Shown here in pieces: positions 10,412-22,670 of a stretch of DNA of 64,000 nt (positions are counted from its first letter, which is position 1; each line of letters begins with the position of its first letter). Under the pieces are notes generated by a model, which worked only from the letters and a program-made list of their open reading frames with translations, had not been told where the DNA came from and ran no database searches. The DNA is from Anisus vortex. Its lineage: Eukaryota > Mollusca > Gastropoda > Planorbidae. The DNA lies in NCBI GenBank assembly GCA_949126835.1, contig OX421500.1:27979491-28043490 (forward strand), read 5' to 3'. The translations under genes were made by a program, and so were the position numbers.

Positions 10412-11560
10412 GATAAAGTAGACATATTGATTATTGAAGATTTGTCTCCAGTGTTTTTTTTTCTTCAGAATCCCAGTTATTGGGCTACTGGTCTATAAAT
10501 ACATTCAAAACGAAGAAAATCTATCATAAAGTAGATTGAATTATTAAGAAGTAGTATAAGATATTAAGATGTAAAATATAATGTGAGAAAATGACTAGAT
10601 CTACAGCTTTCAATAAATATAGGAAGTGAAAAGTGAAATAAAACCTGATTTTTGTTTTCTTCAAATTAAACATGCAGTTTTCAACCAATCCAGTTACATT
10701 CAGCGATTGTTTCCGTTTTTTCCTCCGCCAATGGGAAGGGGAATAAATGATGACGTCGCTTGATGAACGAGTGCGCATGTCAGAGTAACCCCGTGTTCTG
10801 TAAAGACTGTTTCGTTTTTAAACAAACTCACACCCAAACAGCTGTTTGTGTCAGTGGGAACATGAGGGAAAGAGGGTGTAAATATACGCCACCACCACGG
10901 AGGCTGCTGCGACTCTAGGAACGTTAGGTCCATCTGTTCAAGGAGGGATAAGGTGGGGGAGACATGTAGTCGGAGCGTGCGGGCCTGCGAGGTGTAACCG
11001 CGATGGCCCACCGGTGATGGAGTGCCGGAACAGTGATTTCGTTTCTGTGCAGTAGGTGTTATGGGAGAGAGGGGGAGAGGTGGAGGAAAGAGGGTACAGG
11101 CTACAGGAGAACGTCGGGGAGGGGGTTGCAGGGGTAGAGGAAGTGTATATACAATTATATCAAGCGTTGGTGATCAAAGCTGAATATATTGAGTCTATGG
11201 GTGAGTGCCTCTTTTTAAAAAAAAATTATACCCTAGTGGGCGAGGTGAGCATGGGGGGCGCTTGCTATTGATAAAAGGCGCGAATATATTCTAAGGGAGA
11301 GCGTCGCACTCCCCAAAGGTTGGGAGCAAAGCTATTGATTAAATTGGAAAATGAGAGACAGCAGCTGCAATATGCGCCCGACTACCCCACTTTGCCTTAA
11401 AAAACAACTTTGTATCATGTACGTAAACGTTTTTTATTTTGATCTCACAATAGTTTGATTATATGTCTACATTTATGTGTTGTTAGTTATGTGGACGTTC
11501 GAGTGGTGTATGGGTTTAAGTGCTTTTAAGATGTAAAAATGCATATAATCAAACACATAC
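10412..11560. other. Unassigned; GC-richer island at about 10690-11300
   Basis: The region around 10690-11300 is noticeably richer in G and C than its surroundings. Open frames exist on both strands (for example minus 10700-11011) but show no motif I recognise. It could be a regulatory region or an undetected exon; I cannot support either. Confidence 0.3.
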
Positions 11561-11790
11561 TTGTGTCGACCTATATATCTATCTGTCTATCTATCTATTT
11601 AACTATCATCCATCTATCTTTCTTTATATTTATTTATTTATTTAACTACCTATCTATCATCTTACTAGCTATATATGTATCGAGCCATGTATTATTAGCC
11701 CAGCAATATGTATCTATCTGTATCTATCCAACTATAACTATATCTATTCCACTATCTATCAATATCTCTCATTCTATATATCTTTACGTA
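11561..11790. repeat. Imperfect TATC/TATT microsatellite region
   Basis: CTATCTATCTATTTAACTAT-type tetranucleotide repeats are interrupted by unique bases. Confidence 0.85.
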
Positions 11791-11934
11791 AAGCCTACAT
11801 AATATGCACGTAGTTTATATACATAAGTGCGGTATACAGTTAGTCGGTGCTTTTGTATGTTTATATGCTGTTATTCAGGCATGGGTATGTCTAGAATAAA
11901 ACGAACCGAACCATCATACACGATGAACTACACA

Positions 11935-12160
11935 CATGCGTGGTCGTGACTGCGCGCGCAGCCACTACAGTATGTCCGGGTCGATGAACCGTGACGCCAC
12001 TCTCACAGCTGATTATCGCGCCTTTGTTTATTTACACGACAGCGCCAACGGTCCATGACCAATACACGGCATCCATATTTAACGCGCCTGGCGTGAGACG
12101 TCACTAACTGGAGGCCATGGTTTTAAGAGCACCAACATTGATGACGTCATGCGCTATTTG
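11935..12160. promoter_or_regulatory. CpG-dense segment with a CRE palindrome, possible regulatory DNA
   Basis: Contains GACTGCGCGCGCAGCC, GATTATCGCGCC, AACGCGCCTGGCG and GAGACGTCAC, and a perfect TGACGTCA at 12142-12149. Its CpG density is far above the surrounding AT-rich DNA. No adjoining gene is recognised, so a promoter role is only a possibility. Confidence 0.3.
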
Positions 12161-12218
12161 TGTTATAGGGTACATTTTAAGCCCACTGATTTTAGCAAAT
12201 AAAATATAAAATATGTAT

Positions 12219-12317
12219 GTTCTGCCCGTTTGTTATAGGCTCCTGAGTAGGGACTGGTAGTCGAAGCTAATCTGTGTTACCTCGGCCAGTGCCCAGATTA
12301 CAAACTTGGTGAGTTTT
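12219..12317 (+). repeat. Composite repeat, copy 1, left part
   Basis: From TGTTCTGCCCGTTTGTTATA to CTTGGTGAGTTTT, this matches 39135-39239 almost base for base except for a 4-bp indel near the right end. Both copies run into the same SINE at the same point. Confidence 0.9.
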
Positions 12318-12594
12318 ATGGGGTACAGTGTCTGAGCGGTAGCGCGTTCGAATGGCGTACCCCAGGTCCTGGCTTCGAATCTTGTTGAAAGTTAGGATTT
12401 TTTGGGGGGTCTGGTGTGTGTCCTTGAGTCCACCCAACTTTGAAGAGTTACCTGTCCTTAGTTGGGGTAAAGTAAAGGCGGCTGTGCATTGTACTGGCCA
12501 CACAATCACTTAGTATGCCGCGGCCACAGAAACTGGTGAACGCTGCTTCATCGGCCCTAGGGATCAATTTGGTCCAAGGGTTCTTCACTTTAAA
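12318..12594 (+). mobile_element. Full-length SINE in composite repeat copy 1
   Basis: GGGGTACAGTGTCTGAGCGG forms the head with an A-box variant. The B-box region reads GGCTTCGAATC. The body is complete and the tail is GGTTCTTCACTTTA. CTTGGTGAGTTTT (12305-12317) precedes it, but no matching copy follows. The 3' target duplication seen in copy 2 is therefore absent here. Confidence 0.92.
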
Positions 12595-15097
12595 AAAAAT
12601 ATGTACTGCATGTACGGATAGTCTATGTTCTAACATAATATAAACCCAAAATTAACGTTGTTTTTCAAAATTTGATTTATAGATAACAATGTTTCATCAA
12701 CATTAACAACATCATCAACAATATAAAAACATAACAGACATTTTAACAAGTAAAATATAAATACGAAAAAGAATTTAGAAAAGAGACATTTACAATTTCA
12801 CTGATGCATGCATGGAAAGGATGAAAATGATAGGCCAAGAAGCTTAAGGTTCTAAGCTGGGGGCGTTGACGCTAACTTATGATGGTGTGAATCAGTGATT
12901 CTCAAATGATAAAGCACAAGGCAAGTAAACGTTAGATTATGAACTCCGTTACAAAAATTCGTCAGTTGTTTTTTTTTAAGTTTTGGAATTTGGGGCTATT
13001 GTATTCATTTTTTTTATTGGGATTAATTTATATTTGTTGAGAAATGTCTATGAAGATCGAAAGATTTCTAAATGCTCATCGAGTAATGCGAGTTTTTTTT
13101 TTAGGTTTACATAGAAAGAAAGGTGTAGATTTATGGTGTCACGGACGAAGATAAGTTTGAGAGTCACTGCTCCAAATATAGACTTTACTGTGGTGTTTGT
13201 TGAGACATTCACGATGTGAAAACATTCAAAACATTTCTTTCTTTGTTCAAATACCATAACAAATCTACATTTCTAAACTGTCTGCATGCTTGCTGTTTTG
13301 TTTAGTTTTAGCAATAGAGGAGTGCGAATGTCTGGGTTAATTGATGCGTGGCCTCTATGGGAAAGTGTTGTTGTTATTTTAAAGTTGTTGCGGTGCGCAT
13401 CGGTGCTGGAAAGCATGACTGGAAATGACGTCATAATAAGTAGCGCCTGTTTCTAGCAGAAGTCGTAGTCTCTAGTTTCACGTAGACCTACCTGCCGTAA
13501 TTAAAACACAGAAAAGGAAGGCTATATAATTTGATATACAAATTGTACCATTTGAACTCAAGATTTTTAGTGCGTAGTATTTGTCTGAATAATATTTTAC
13601 CTGCGCTGTTTGCCAATATACCGCTGAGCAGATTGCGACAACACTATAATAAACTATTCTCTTAAATAATAACTTCGGAAAAAAGGTGTTCACTATTTAT
13701 TTAAGAAAATCATCGCAGGTATTGGTGAATAATGAAAAGACATAGTTTGGAACAACGACGCAGGTGGATTGGCTTAACGTCCTCCAATCAGCAAAAGACA
13801 TCAGACAGAGCACCTCATTGGTGGCAGCGGCTGTAGATTGATGCGTTGGGGTTGGCATGGGGTGGAATAAAGCTGTCACATCAAACTAAAACCCTCCCGG
13901 AGTAGCTCGTTCATTGATGTGTACAACGTGTGAAATGAACTAATGAGTGCAGTAAAACAAAACGACCACGTGGTACATAGTCTTAGATTATCTTAGAAAT
14001 AAGTCAGAGTAGTAAATCTTAAAATTGGCTTTCTATGGATAGAAGAAGGATTATCGTTAGTTCAATGGAGTTAATAGTGTTGTTTCTAATAAGCATCATC
14101 TATTATATGCACATATGTTGTAGACAACAGTTAACTTGAATCAATATAATGAGAAAATTATGTACGAGAGAATGTTTTACCAATAAAGATATTGTTGATT
14201 AATACAGTTAATTTTTAGAGTAGTTGGTTGTTTTTTCATGTACGGCCTTGTCATTCTGCAGCATGATGTCATTATTATAACTACATACGTAATACCTGGA
14301 TCTAAGATCTTGTTGATTTGTTGACATGTTAAGGATGCTAACGGGACATTGATGCGAAAATAAGATTCGTTATTACGTATCTCAATCTATCTTTTTTTCC
14401 AATCCACCTATTTCGTCGGTGAACCCTGTTCTACAAATGCAGTCAATGACTAGAGGCGGACCCCCAGTGGATGCCTGAACGGCTCAGTAAAAAACAAGGC
14501 CCGGGTAGAATCCACTTATTATGCCAGAGGGGAGCAGCTCCCCAACAAAAAGTGGTACTATGTCGTTTGTTCCAACTGCGAAACAGTGTGGGGGCATTAG
14601 AAAACGGACATACACACGCAACCATAAAAATTCCCCTCCCCAAATGTGGAACGCAGAAGAAAGAGAAGAAGAAGACGTTGACAGGTAGAAGAACTTGGGT
14701 TTAACTTGGAATGTTTTGTGATAAAGCCATCCAGATGTCAAAAGATCAACATCATCTAATGGATGTGTTAGCTAATGGCATTCAAGACTTTTTCAGATGC
14801 AGCCATGACGTATAAAATGTTGTTTCAGCAAGTTGTTGAGAGCGGTGTGCGAGTCATTCAAATGATTCAATTCACTTTGTGCTTCAAGGGACTCAATAAT
14901 TAACGTTATTAAGTAGGTGATTTTTTTTCGTTTTACCTTTTAAGGGTTCACCTTTGTAGATTGATCAAATTTAAGAATCGGATACTTGTATCTGTACTGG
15001 AGGTTCCATCAAGACTGGATTCCTTGTTGATTTACTTTTCCATGTTTTTGTGAGTTGAAATAATGTTTACACAAACAGTATGTCAATCAGTTTCAAT
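12595..15097. other. Unassigned 2.5 kb, gene-free as far as visible
   Basis: No conserved domain appears in any frame. A perfect TGACGTCA lies at 13426-13433. Poly-T and poly-A runs are frequent. Confidence 0.45.
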
Positions 15098-15538
15098 CAA
15101 ATACTATTAATAAGATGGACCGCTTGCTCTATTTTTAGAGCTTATATGTTATTTTTCCGTGCACATCAAATGACGCTGTCTTAAATAACTTCTACGCTTC
15201 TAGGTTTGCCTAAATGTTTCCGCTGTATACAACTTTCGATTTTAATTTTAATTTTTCATTGAATTGTTGAAATGTTGTATTTTCGGTCGAAGGTTAAATA
15301 AGGCCTTTTTGTTAACGTTGTTGTCATATTTTTCTTGTATCCATTTTATTGTTCTTATATCTTTAAATTCTCTAGTACAGATGGATGTCTTTAATATATT
15401 TCAATGAGAAAATGATAGCAACTAAACAAAACGGAAGTGTACAGCACAGAAAAAAATCAGGAATTCCGAAAAGAAGTCATTCAAGTCATCAAATCGCAGG
15501 AATATTATAGCAAACGGTCCATCTTTTTATAGTATTTG
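15098..15538. mobile_element. TIR element of the CATAGACTATAATA family, copy 1, long form
   Basis: The left end CAAATACTATTAATAAGATG and following GGACCGCTTGC are mirrored at the right by CAAACGGTCC and ATCTTTTTATAGTATTTG. The interior matches the 293-bp copy at 23362-23654 and the copy at 59396-59691. About 150 bp extra lies between TTTCATTGA near 15255 and TTCAATGAG near 15400. No transposase is present, so this is a non-autonomous DNA transposon (MITE-like). Confidence 0.8.
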
Positions 15539-16069
15539 GTTTTAATATAGAAATAAACACCAGAACGCTATATACTATATACAGTGCTGCATATAATGAA
15601 TGTAGGGGGAATGGGTTGTCAGGCTGCAGCACCCTGGCCTCGAGCTACATTTAGTTCCATAATATTGTACCTAGTAAGCAACAAATTAAGTATTGCAGAA
15701 AGCATATTATACAATATGTACAGAATATATACTCAATATATACACAATAACACAATGCATATCTAGCTCTTAGAAATTGGTTAAGAGACAGCAGATAGAG
15801 AGAGGTTAGGTAAATTGCAGATGGAAAAAATAATTATTCTTTTGACCCCTAAAAATTATTGAGCTTCGCACCCAGAAACCCATAAATCGGTTCTGTATGT
15901 GTGCGCATGTAACAGAAAGTTAGGCCATTGTAGATAACAGGCTGGCCTACTCACTATAACAAAGGCTCAATATGCATTTAATAAAGAAAACTTGCTAACA
16001 TATTGATTACTTTATTTATGAATCCATAACACAATATATTAGTAGGCATATATAATAAAAATAAGAGTA
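15539..16069. other. Unassigned sequence
   Basis: Nothing recognised. Confidence 0.5.
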
Positions 16070-16257
16070 AGTAAAAGTATCCCGACAGACCAAATTGATC
16101 CATGGGGCCGTTGAAGCTGCGTTCACCAGCTTTTGTTTCCACAGCATACCAGGGCATTGTCCAACCAGCACAATGCTCAGCCGCCGTTACTTTACCACAA
16201 CTAAAGCTAGGTACCCGTCAGAGCGGGATAGACTTAAAGACACCTTCCGCATCTCAA
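16070..16257 (-). mobile_element. 5'-truncated SINE copy
   Basis: The tail (AAAAGTATCCCGACAGACC in plus orientation) and body (GCTGCGTTCACCAGC, CCGCCGTTACTTTACC, GGTACCCGTCAGAGC) are intact. The copy stops before the tRNA-like head. Confidence 0.88.
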
Positions 16258-16882
16258 TGAACAATATTCCTCTATGATTTGACTAGTAGATAGATAGTTC
16301 AACTGACGTTAGTGTAGTAAACAACGGATATAGTCTAGCTCCTTATAAATACATGTTCGTTAACACTTGCATGCATGATTTTTTTTATTTATTTAAAGAC
16401 ACTTACAGACCGCCATCTTAGTCAACACCAAGTCAGATCCTAGTACAGATAAAGACAGACGAAAGAAAATAGACTATACTTCATGAAAAAAAAATTGAGT
16501 ATTTATATTTATGTTTTCATGCACACAGGCAACAGAGAAAGTTAATGATACACCGTGTAATACAGAGCAAGCTTATTAAAGTAAATATAAACATTAAACA
16601 TTGCCCCATCCCTCCCTTTCCCCCCTCTTTCAATTGTATCCCATTTCATCTCTAAGTAAACTGGACGTATAAATATTTTGTAGCGTAGAAATAATGTACT
16701 TAAAATCAACATGAAACAAGAAACAGTTCATCACAAAAGTGAGTGAAAATGTTTGTACTTTTAAAAGAACCGAGTTGAAAGTCAAACCAATAAGGTTTCC
16801 TTTATAAACCCGTGAGCTTATTTCCTGAATATAAACTCTAAGCTTATTTGATCTCAAACTTGGCCAGTTGGATACCTCACAG
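16258..16882. other. Unassigned AT-rich sequence
   Basis: Nothing recognised. Confidence 0.5.
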
Positions 16883-16930
16883 CGGTGGTGGTGGGGGGGG
16901 GGGTTGTAATGGGGGAAGGGGGGAGGTTGT
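16883..16930 (+). other. G-rich tract, potential G-quadruplex
   Basis: Several G runs of three or more in under 50 bases, including GTGGGGGGGGGGGG and GGGGGAAGGGGGG. A quadruplex is plausible from base content only. Confidence 0.5.
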
Positions 16931-17035
16931 TGCAGACAGTGTGTGAATGGTTGTTGTAGTGATGGTATTACAGTCATGCTTTAGGTTCTCATAATAAGGT
17001 TATATATATTGATACACAAAATACTTTGCAATATA

Positions 17036-17112
17036 AATTAGAAACTAGACATTTTTTTAGAAACTAGAAATTATTTAAGAAACTATAAATATTTCATAGA
17101 AACTAGACATTT
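17036..17112. repeat. About 20-bp degenerate tandem repeat, four units
   Basis: Variants of TTAGAAACTAGACATTTTT. Confidence 0.75.
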
Positions 17113-17415
17113 GTGATCCTTCTTTAACTATTTGGTATTTTAGATTATTAAATTTAAAGTGATAATTTAATATTGGATGTCAACCATTATTGGATTAAGA
17201 TAAGTAATAATTGTATATAAATATAATTATATATAATAAATAAAAACACAAAACTTGTATTAAGTACAAGTAGGCCTACTATATATTCTAGCAGCCCAAA
17301 CTAAAAGGCAAGTATATTATTATTTTGAAAGCTTGCATTTGTGAAAGATATTCTATCAGATTACCGATCCATTGTTCCAGAATTAGATTCCTAGCAGTGA
17401 CACCATTTTATTTCC

Positions 17416-17416
<1 letters not shown>

Positions 17417-17453
<37 letters not shown>

Positions 17454-17467
17454 AGAGAGAGAGAGAA
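17417..17467. repeat. GA microsatellite
   Basis: An AG dinucleotide run with one AAAAG interruption. Confidence 0.95.
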
Positions 17468-17894
17468 TAGAATTCGGTTCTATCCAAGCACATGTTGGGA
17501 ACGTGGCTGCGTGGAATAGCTCAGCAGCCTGTCAACACGACAGTTTGGATTCTAAAGGCGTCACCGTGTGTTTGGTTTGGAACCCTATATCTCTTTGGTG
17601 TGATATCCCAACTACTAGAAAGTGCAAGATACTGAAAAAAAAACTTATCAAACTTGATACCATATGTTATAAAAATAAAAATAATAATTTTATAACTTAT
17701 TCTCGTATCAGACGCTAGTCTCTTTTTAAAATTTTTTCTTTAGTCCAAATATATTTGAAATTACAATTTTTTTTACTATTCGTTGATCTTCGATTTTTTT
17801 AAGACTCTATTTTCATCACTGCTTTTTATTGTAATTATTGGATAAATGAAAACTCATTTATTCTGCCATTTATTCCACAAGGTTAAGATTTAAA
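17468..17894. other. Unassigned sequence
   Basis: Mostly T-rich. Nothing recognised. Confidence 0.5.
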
Positions 17895-18320
17895 TCTTCG
17901 GGGAGCTATCATCTCCTACCAAGCGCGCCCCCAGGGGAATGGCCTTGATATATAAGGATTAGCCATGAATACTGAATAATCAATCGCGGACCAACTGGTT
18001 TGCTGTCCTAGAGGTTGGTGTAGGGTATCCAGTGGTAATGAAACTCTTTAAAAAATGCATCATAAATCCAATGAAATGACTGCAAAAAGCGAACATAGAG
18101 TGCTCAAACTCTAAACCTGGACAGGTGAGGCCGTCAGCAAGGTATAGCAGTCATCTAGGAGAGAAAACTCCTAAAATAAATCAACTGCTGCCTTGTAGAG
18201 ATGGTCTTGGCTGATCAAAGGCTATGGAAGCATATCTAGGAGAAAAAAACAACAGGCTAAAGCCGAAGTGGGCTTTGATGGCGCAAAACATACCGCCACG
18301 CGATTCTCAATTAATTAAGA
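17895..18320 (+). mobile_element. Probable retroelement 5' segment
   Basis: A compact, balanced-composition block with words such as CCAACTGGTTTGCTGTCC, GGACAGGTGAGGCCGTCAGC and CGAAGTGGGCTTTGATGGCG. In my recollection similar text precedes the endonuclease domain in some invertebrate LINEs. No catalytic motif is visible and I cannot confirm the match. It could instead be another repeat family. Confidence 0.35.
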
Positions 18321-18542
18321 AGAAAAAGAAGATTAAAATCATCTAATAATTTAAACACAAACTTAATGGAAAAGTAGTAAATTAGCACGACTAATGTCAA
18401 AAGTTTGCAACCAAAACTTCTACAATTATTTATGTGACATCTGATTATATAGGATACGGTAGCCCGAGAGACTCTCGCGTACGTATTTGGTATTATCTAT
18501 TCTGAACCCCAGGCACGAGGTGACGGCTCTCTATAGGCCTAC

Positions 18543-18905
18543 ATGGGAACTGGGTCACACAAGTGTCCATGCAAACGAGATAATAGACTCCTTATCCAAG
18601 AAGGGTGTACCTGGAAACCAATCTCATTGAGCCCTTGTCATTTAAATATTCCCGCAGGACAATTCATGACTGGCAGACTGAGCAAAGGTATTAGATCAGG
18701 GACGAGCGTGAGAAAGGCCGGGATAAGTGGCACCATCTAAAAAGGCAAAAACAAAAACCGAACCGATCCGTTATGGAGGCTCCGCAGAAAGGAACAAGCA
18801 ACAAGTGCACGATTCCGCACAGAGAACTGTCTTAAAGGGTCCTATTTTAGAATGCTTAGGCCCCAAGTTGCGGTGTAAAAACTGCAGGGATAGATCTCGT
18901 GCTAT
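18543..18905 (+). pseudogene. LINE ORF2 C-terminal RNase H-type remnant
   Basis: At 18556-18606 the frame reads HTSVHANEIIDSLSKKG, which fits the H-x-G-x-x-x-N-E-x-x-D-x-L-A-K-x-G signature near the end of the RNase H domain of some non-LTR retrotransposons. Further on, another frame reads RKEQATSARFRTENCLKGS, resembling the R-x-EQ-x-x-x-x-R-L-R-T-GH motif that usually follows. Frame changes and stops (for example after the RNase H segment) show decay. The reverse transcriptase and endonuclease are absent. This LINE type differs from the ones at 35.3 and 59.9 kb, where no RNase H is seen. Confidence 0.6.
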
Positions 18906-19029
18906 TTGACATGCGCAGACTTACAGGAATCGTAACGTCCACAGTTTGTGACAAACCTTTGTGATGATGTGTTTAGGTTTCGAGATACAGCAGAGTTCGT
19001 TCTCCGAGCCCTAAGAGGTATTCTCGGCT

Positions 19030-19294
19030 AGTAAAATTGGGTTCAAGAAACGCGTTCCGATGATTCCGGGTTCGAGCCCGAGTAAGGTGTTGGATTTTTT
19101 TTGTTCCGAAAGTCCGGAGTAAGTCTATGATTCCACATATCTTCAATGGGCACCTGACAGTAGTTGGGGATATTTAAATCTGGCTGGGCATTGTGCTGGT
19201 TCATAATGCCCTAGTATGCCGTGGCCAAGGAGACTTGCGATGGCTGCTTCAAAGCCTCTATTGAAGAAATTGATCAGACGGAGATACTTTACAT
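19030..19294 (+). mobile_element. Divergent full-length SINE copy
   Basis: The head has CGCGTTCCGATGATTCC and a B box GGGTTCGAGCCCG. The body has GGGCACCTGACAGTAGTTGG, GGCTGGGCATTGTGCTGG and TATGCCGTGGCC. It ends GGAGATACTTTACATA. It is more diverged than the 7.1-kb copy, suggesting greater age or a different subfamily. Confidence 0.85.
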
Positions 19295-19297
19295 ACT

Positions 19298-19364
19298 ATC
19301 TTACAATCATATCTTAATCGTTACAGACATTCCGTCTATACAGAAGATCATTATTACATCATCT
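19298..19364 (+). repeat. Dispersed repeat related to the 25-bp array seed
   Basis: ATCTTAATCGTTACAGACAT and CTATACAGAAGATCATTATT align with the 8819-8872 copy. It directly follows a SINE. Confidence 0.5.
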
Positions 19365-19711
19365 ACTCTTACCAGCAGTTTTAGTTAAGCTTTTAATTTC
19401 TCACCCAAACCTCTAACAATTAATCAAGATGAATACTATCAAGCACTAAGTCCTAAGCCCCATTTATGTTCTACACCAATGTATATATATGGGTGTTCTG
19501 CTGCTAAACTGTGAACGTGGCGATGAGAGTTCAAATACTTTATGTTGGGTAATGGACGTAATAATCTTCAGTTTTTTTCCCCCGTAAGTAACGTTTGTAG
19601 CTTATCAGACAAACTATGTAGAAAACATACAAAACTATGAACATCGCTGCTTTAAATTTTATATTCCTATTTTCTATTATATTTTATCAATTAGTCTGTG
19701 CTTGCTATTTT
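19365..19711. other. Unassigned sequence
   Basis: A short GGACGTAATAATCTTC near 19555 may be a further scrap of the dispersed repeat. Nothing else seen. Confidence 0.4.
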
Positions 19712-19751
19712 CAGGAGTATTTTATTTGATTTTTTTCTATTTGAACAAACC

Positions 19752-19791
<40 letters not shown>

Positions 19792-20023
19792 TTATTTATT
19801 TATTTTTACGGTAATAGCTGACGTCACGAGAAGGCGGCATGTTAAATACAGACAATCAGGGATAGGTCACAGTCACAGGAGTATTTTATTTGATTCTTTT
19901 CTATTTGAACAAACCTTATTTATTTATTTATTTATTTATTTATGTTTATGACGATTACGGTAATAGCTGACGTCACGAGAAGGCGGCATGTTAAATACAG
20001 GCAATCAGGGATAGGTCACAGTC
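19712..20023. repeat. Tandem duplication of about 150-163 bp with TTTA microsatellite and CRE
   Basis: Copies start at 19712 and 19875 with CAGGAGTATTTTATTTGAT. Each holds a TTTA run, then GGTAATAGCTGACGTCACGA and GGCGGCATGTTAAATACAG. The copies differ mainly in TTTA number. Perfect TGACGTCA palindromes lie at 19819-19826 and 19968-19975. Confidence 0.93.
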
Positions 20024-21675
20024 CCGTTTTCTACTTATCCAGATTTCCGGAACCAAATATCCATCGGTACACATCTATAGGAAGCCACCGCCGCCATCTT
20101 AAAACAAAGTCTATTGGGCTAAAAGGTTAGACAAATGGCGGAACCGGAAATAGAATTCCTTGGCGGAAATGTCTGAAATAAATTCAAGTCTACGTTTATT
20201 TACACAATTGTTGTCTAATTTTAACAGGCACCAAGAAATAAAAAACGTCTTATGTTAGATTTGTCATTTGGATAGAAGTATGTATTGTCTAGACTTTGAG
20301 AGATCTACCACTACGAATATCGGCATAACAATCTTGGGTTCTGTTTTGAAGAGAAGACAGTTACATCTTAAGGGTGATGTGACTTTATATAACATTTATT
20401 GTCAGATTAGACATAGACTAACATAAACTTCAATGGGTCACTTAATAAACTTGATTGATTTTGAAATAAAATGTGTATACATAGACTAACCTGTAATTGC
20501 ATAATTGATTTTTTTTTAAATCGAGTATTTTTTGTGTGGACAATTCTGTCTTTGATTAATTAATAACATAGCAGCGAGAAAAATAAACATAACATTTCAA
20601 ACAATATTTGAAAAACAAGAATTAGGAAAAGGAACAACGACAGTTAAAATTTAGTTTTACAAAACATTTCAATGTACAGGTAACAATAACAGTTGCAATA
20701 ATTATCTAGGCTTTAATTAAGAGATTCTCCCCAAAACAACGCTGGCTCGCAAAATTACAACATCATTAAATAAAAAGTTAAAAATGTCGGTTACATTTTT
20801 GTGATGTAGTAGCCATAGAGTTCGTAGACATGTTGTAGTATAATATTAAAATTTACACATATAAAAATATAAGAATATACTATTTAGACATATAACAGTA
20901 TAATATTTAGAAAGAACAAAAAAATATTAAGACATATAACAGTATAATGTTATGTCCAAGAAGCCAATTTTGTGATATTTCAAAAGAGAGATAAGTCCAG
21001 TTTGTTGAGAAGTTGGAGTTATTTCCCGTTGATAACAAGCAAGAGAAACAAAAAAAAAGGAAAAGATTTAACATTTACGATGTTGTATATGTGTCACGTG
21101 ATGTCTATGAACCAATGAGTACGAGCCTTGTTAAGACACAAACTATTTTTAGATTTGTGATCATAAAAAATGATCATTTGACTGGGACCAGTAAAATAAA
21201 AAAACTAACACAATAAGGTAATTATTTTTATGTTATACGTGATTTATATTCATCACTAAAACGTTTGAAAGTTTATTGTTCTACAATCTTTATTTATCTT
21301 TATGCAGACATAAAGCTGTATTATTCCTATTTATAATGGTATGTACGGGACCGGATAAAGACCCTGCTAGGCCCTAAGCACTAACAAAAAGAAAGTTTTT
21401 TTTGTGTGCCCCCTTGCTATATATAAGTAAATAAAATAATAACAATTATAAACATTAGCAAAATGAATATTAAAAAAAAATCTCACATCTTAATTTCTGG
21501 TCATTTAATGTGTGTCATGTGTTAAGTATTATTGCACGCAGTGGGCCACGAATTATAATTAATCCCTGCTATGGAAAATGTCTATAGTGCCCAATCTATC
21601 CTTTTCCTTGTGGGATCAAAAAAAAATTTGAAAGAAAAGAATAAAAATAAATAGAGAAATATGGTGGAAGATTTC
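20024..21675. other. Unassigned AT-rich 1.65 kb
   Basis: Holds a small direct repeat (GACATATAACAGTATAAT) at about 20886-20949. No gene or known element recognised. Confidence 0.45.
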
Positions 21676-22130
21676 CCGTAGAGAGAGGAACCGAGAGAAA
21701 GAGAGAGAAAGAGAGAGAGAAAAAGAGAAAAAGAGAGAGAGCGAGAGAAGTAAAGAAAAAAAAAGAAAGTGAGAGAAAGAGAGAGAAGGAGAGAGACTGG
21801 CATAGAGAAAGAGAAAAAGAGAGAGAGAACTGGAGAGAACGAGTGATAAAGAGGCAGAGAGAAATGAGAGAAAGAAATGAAAAAGAAAGAGAAAGAAAGA
21901 GTGAGAGAAAGAGAAACATTGAAATAAAGTAACAGCGATAGAAAGATAAAAAAAAGAAGCCTGATAGAGAGACATTGAGAGATGGAAAGAGAGAGATAGA
22001 GAAAACAGACAAGAAAGAGGGAATGAGTGATTTTGTTGGAACGAGAGTCTAAAAGAGAAAGAGAGAAAGGAAGAAAATGATAATGTAAGAAAGAAGGATT
22101 CAATGAATGAGAGAGTGTAAAAAGAGATAA
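21676..22130. repeat. GA/GAAA-rich purine low-complexity region
   Basis: GAGAGAAAGAGA-type sequence, nearly all purine on the plus strand. Minus-strand open frames here encode only Ser/Leu/Phe-rich low-complexity peptides and are not genes. Confidence 0.95.
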
Positions 22131-22670
22131 AGAGGTATACCGTATATATATGTTTATTGCAACAGATGTAATCACAAATTGTGTATATTATTCAACTCCG
22201 CTTACCCCAAACATACTCTATTGGATTCTGGTTGTTTTCACTTCAAGCTTGCCCCCACGTCACAGCCCCTAGTGCAGTACTTCTACTTCTAATTTTAGAT
22301 GGGGGCAAAATACAAACCAAGGTTTCCCCCTACCTTTTGTTTACCTGACATTTCCCCGACACCCCCCCCCCCCCCCACACACACACGGTTCCCCCCAGGG
22401 CTCTATAAGTAACAAAAGAGGGGGAATAAGCTTTTTTTTTTGTGTACTTTATTTTAAATGAAGAAAAATGGAAGATAGTCCCCCCTTACCTGGTTTTGAT
22501 ATCCGCCTATGATAGCTTCCCTTTGTAAGTGGGAACGTCCCATTTTCTTCTGAAATTTATAAGAAATCGCTGAGAACTCGAACATTTAGCGCGAAATATG
22601 TCTTAGGGAAAGGGGGAGAAGTGGGGCATTTATGTACTATACTGTAATTGGGGCACTATTATATTTAGAT
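22131..22670. other. Unassigned; C run and CA tract near 22362-22388
   Basis: A run of C followed by CACACACAC. Nothing else recognised. Confidence 0.5.

Noticed and set aside
10700..11011. 103-codon minus-strand frame in a GC-richer island as a host exon
   Set aside because: No splice context or recognisable motif; left as unassigned.
17505..17580. tRNA-like text (GAATAGCTCAGCAGCCTG)
   Set aside because: Only an A-box-like word; no T arm or stem pairing.
21582..22175. Ser/Leu/Phe-rich frames resembling membrane proteins
   Set aside because: They translate a GA-rich low-complexity tract; the same happens at 55641-56338.
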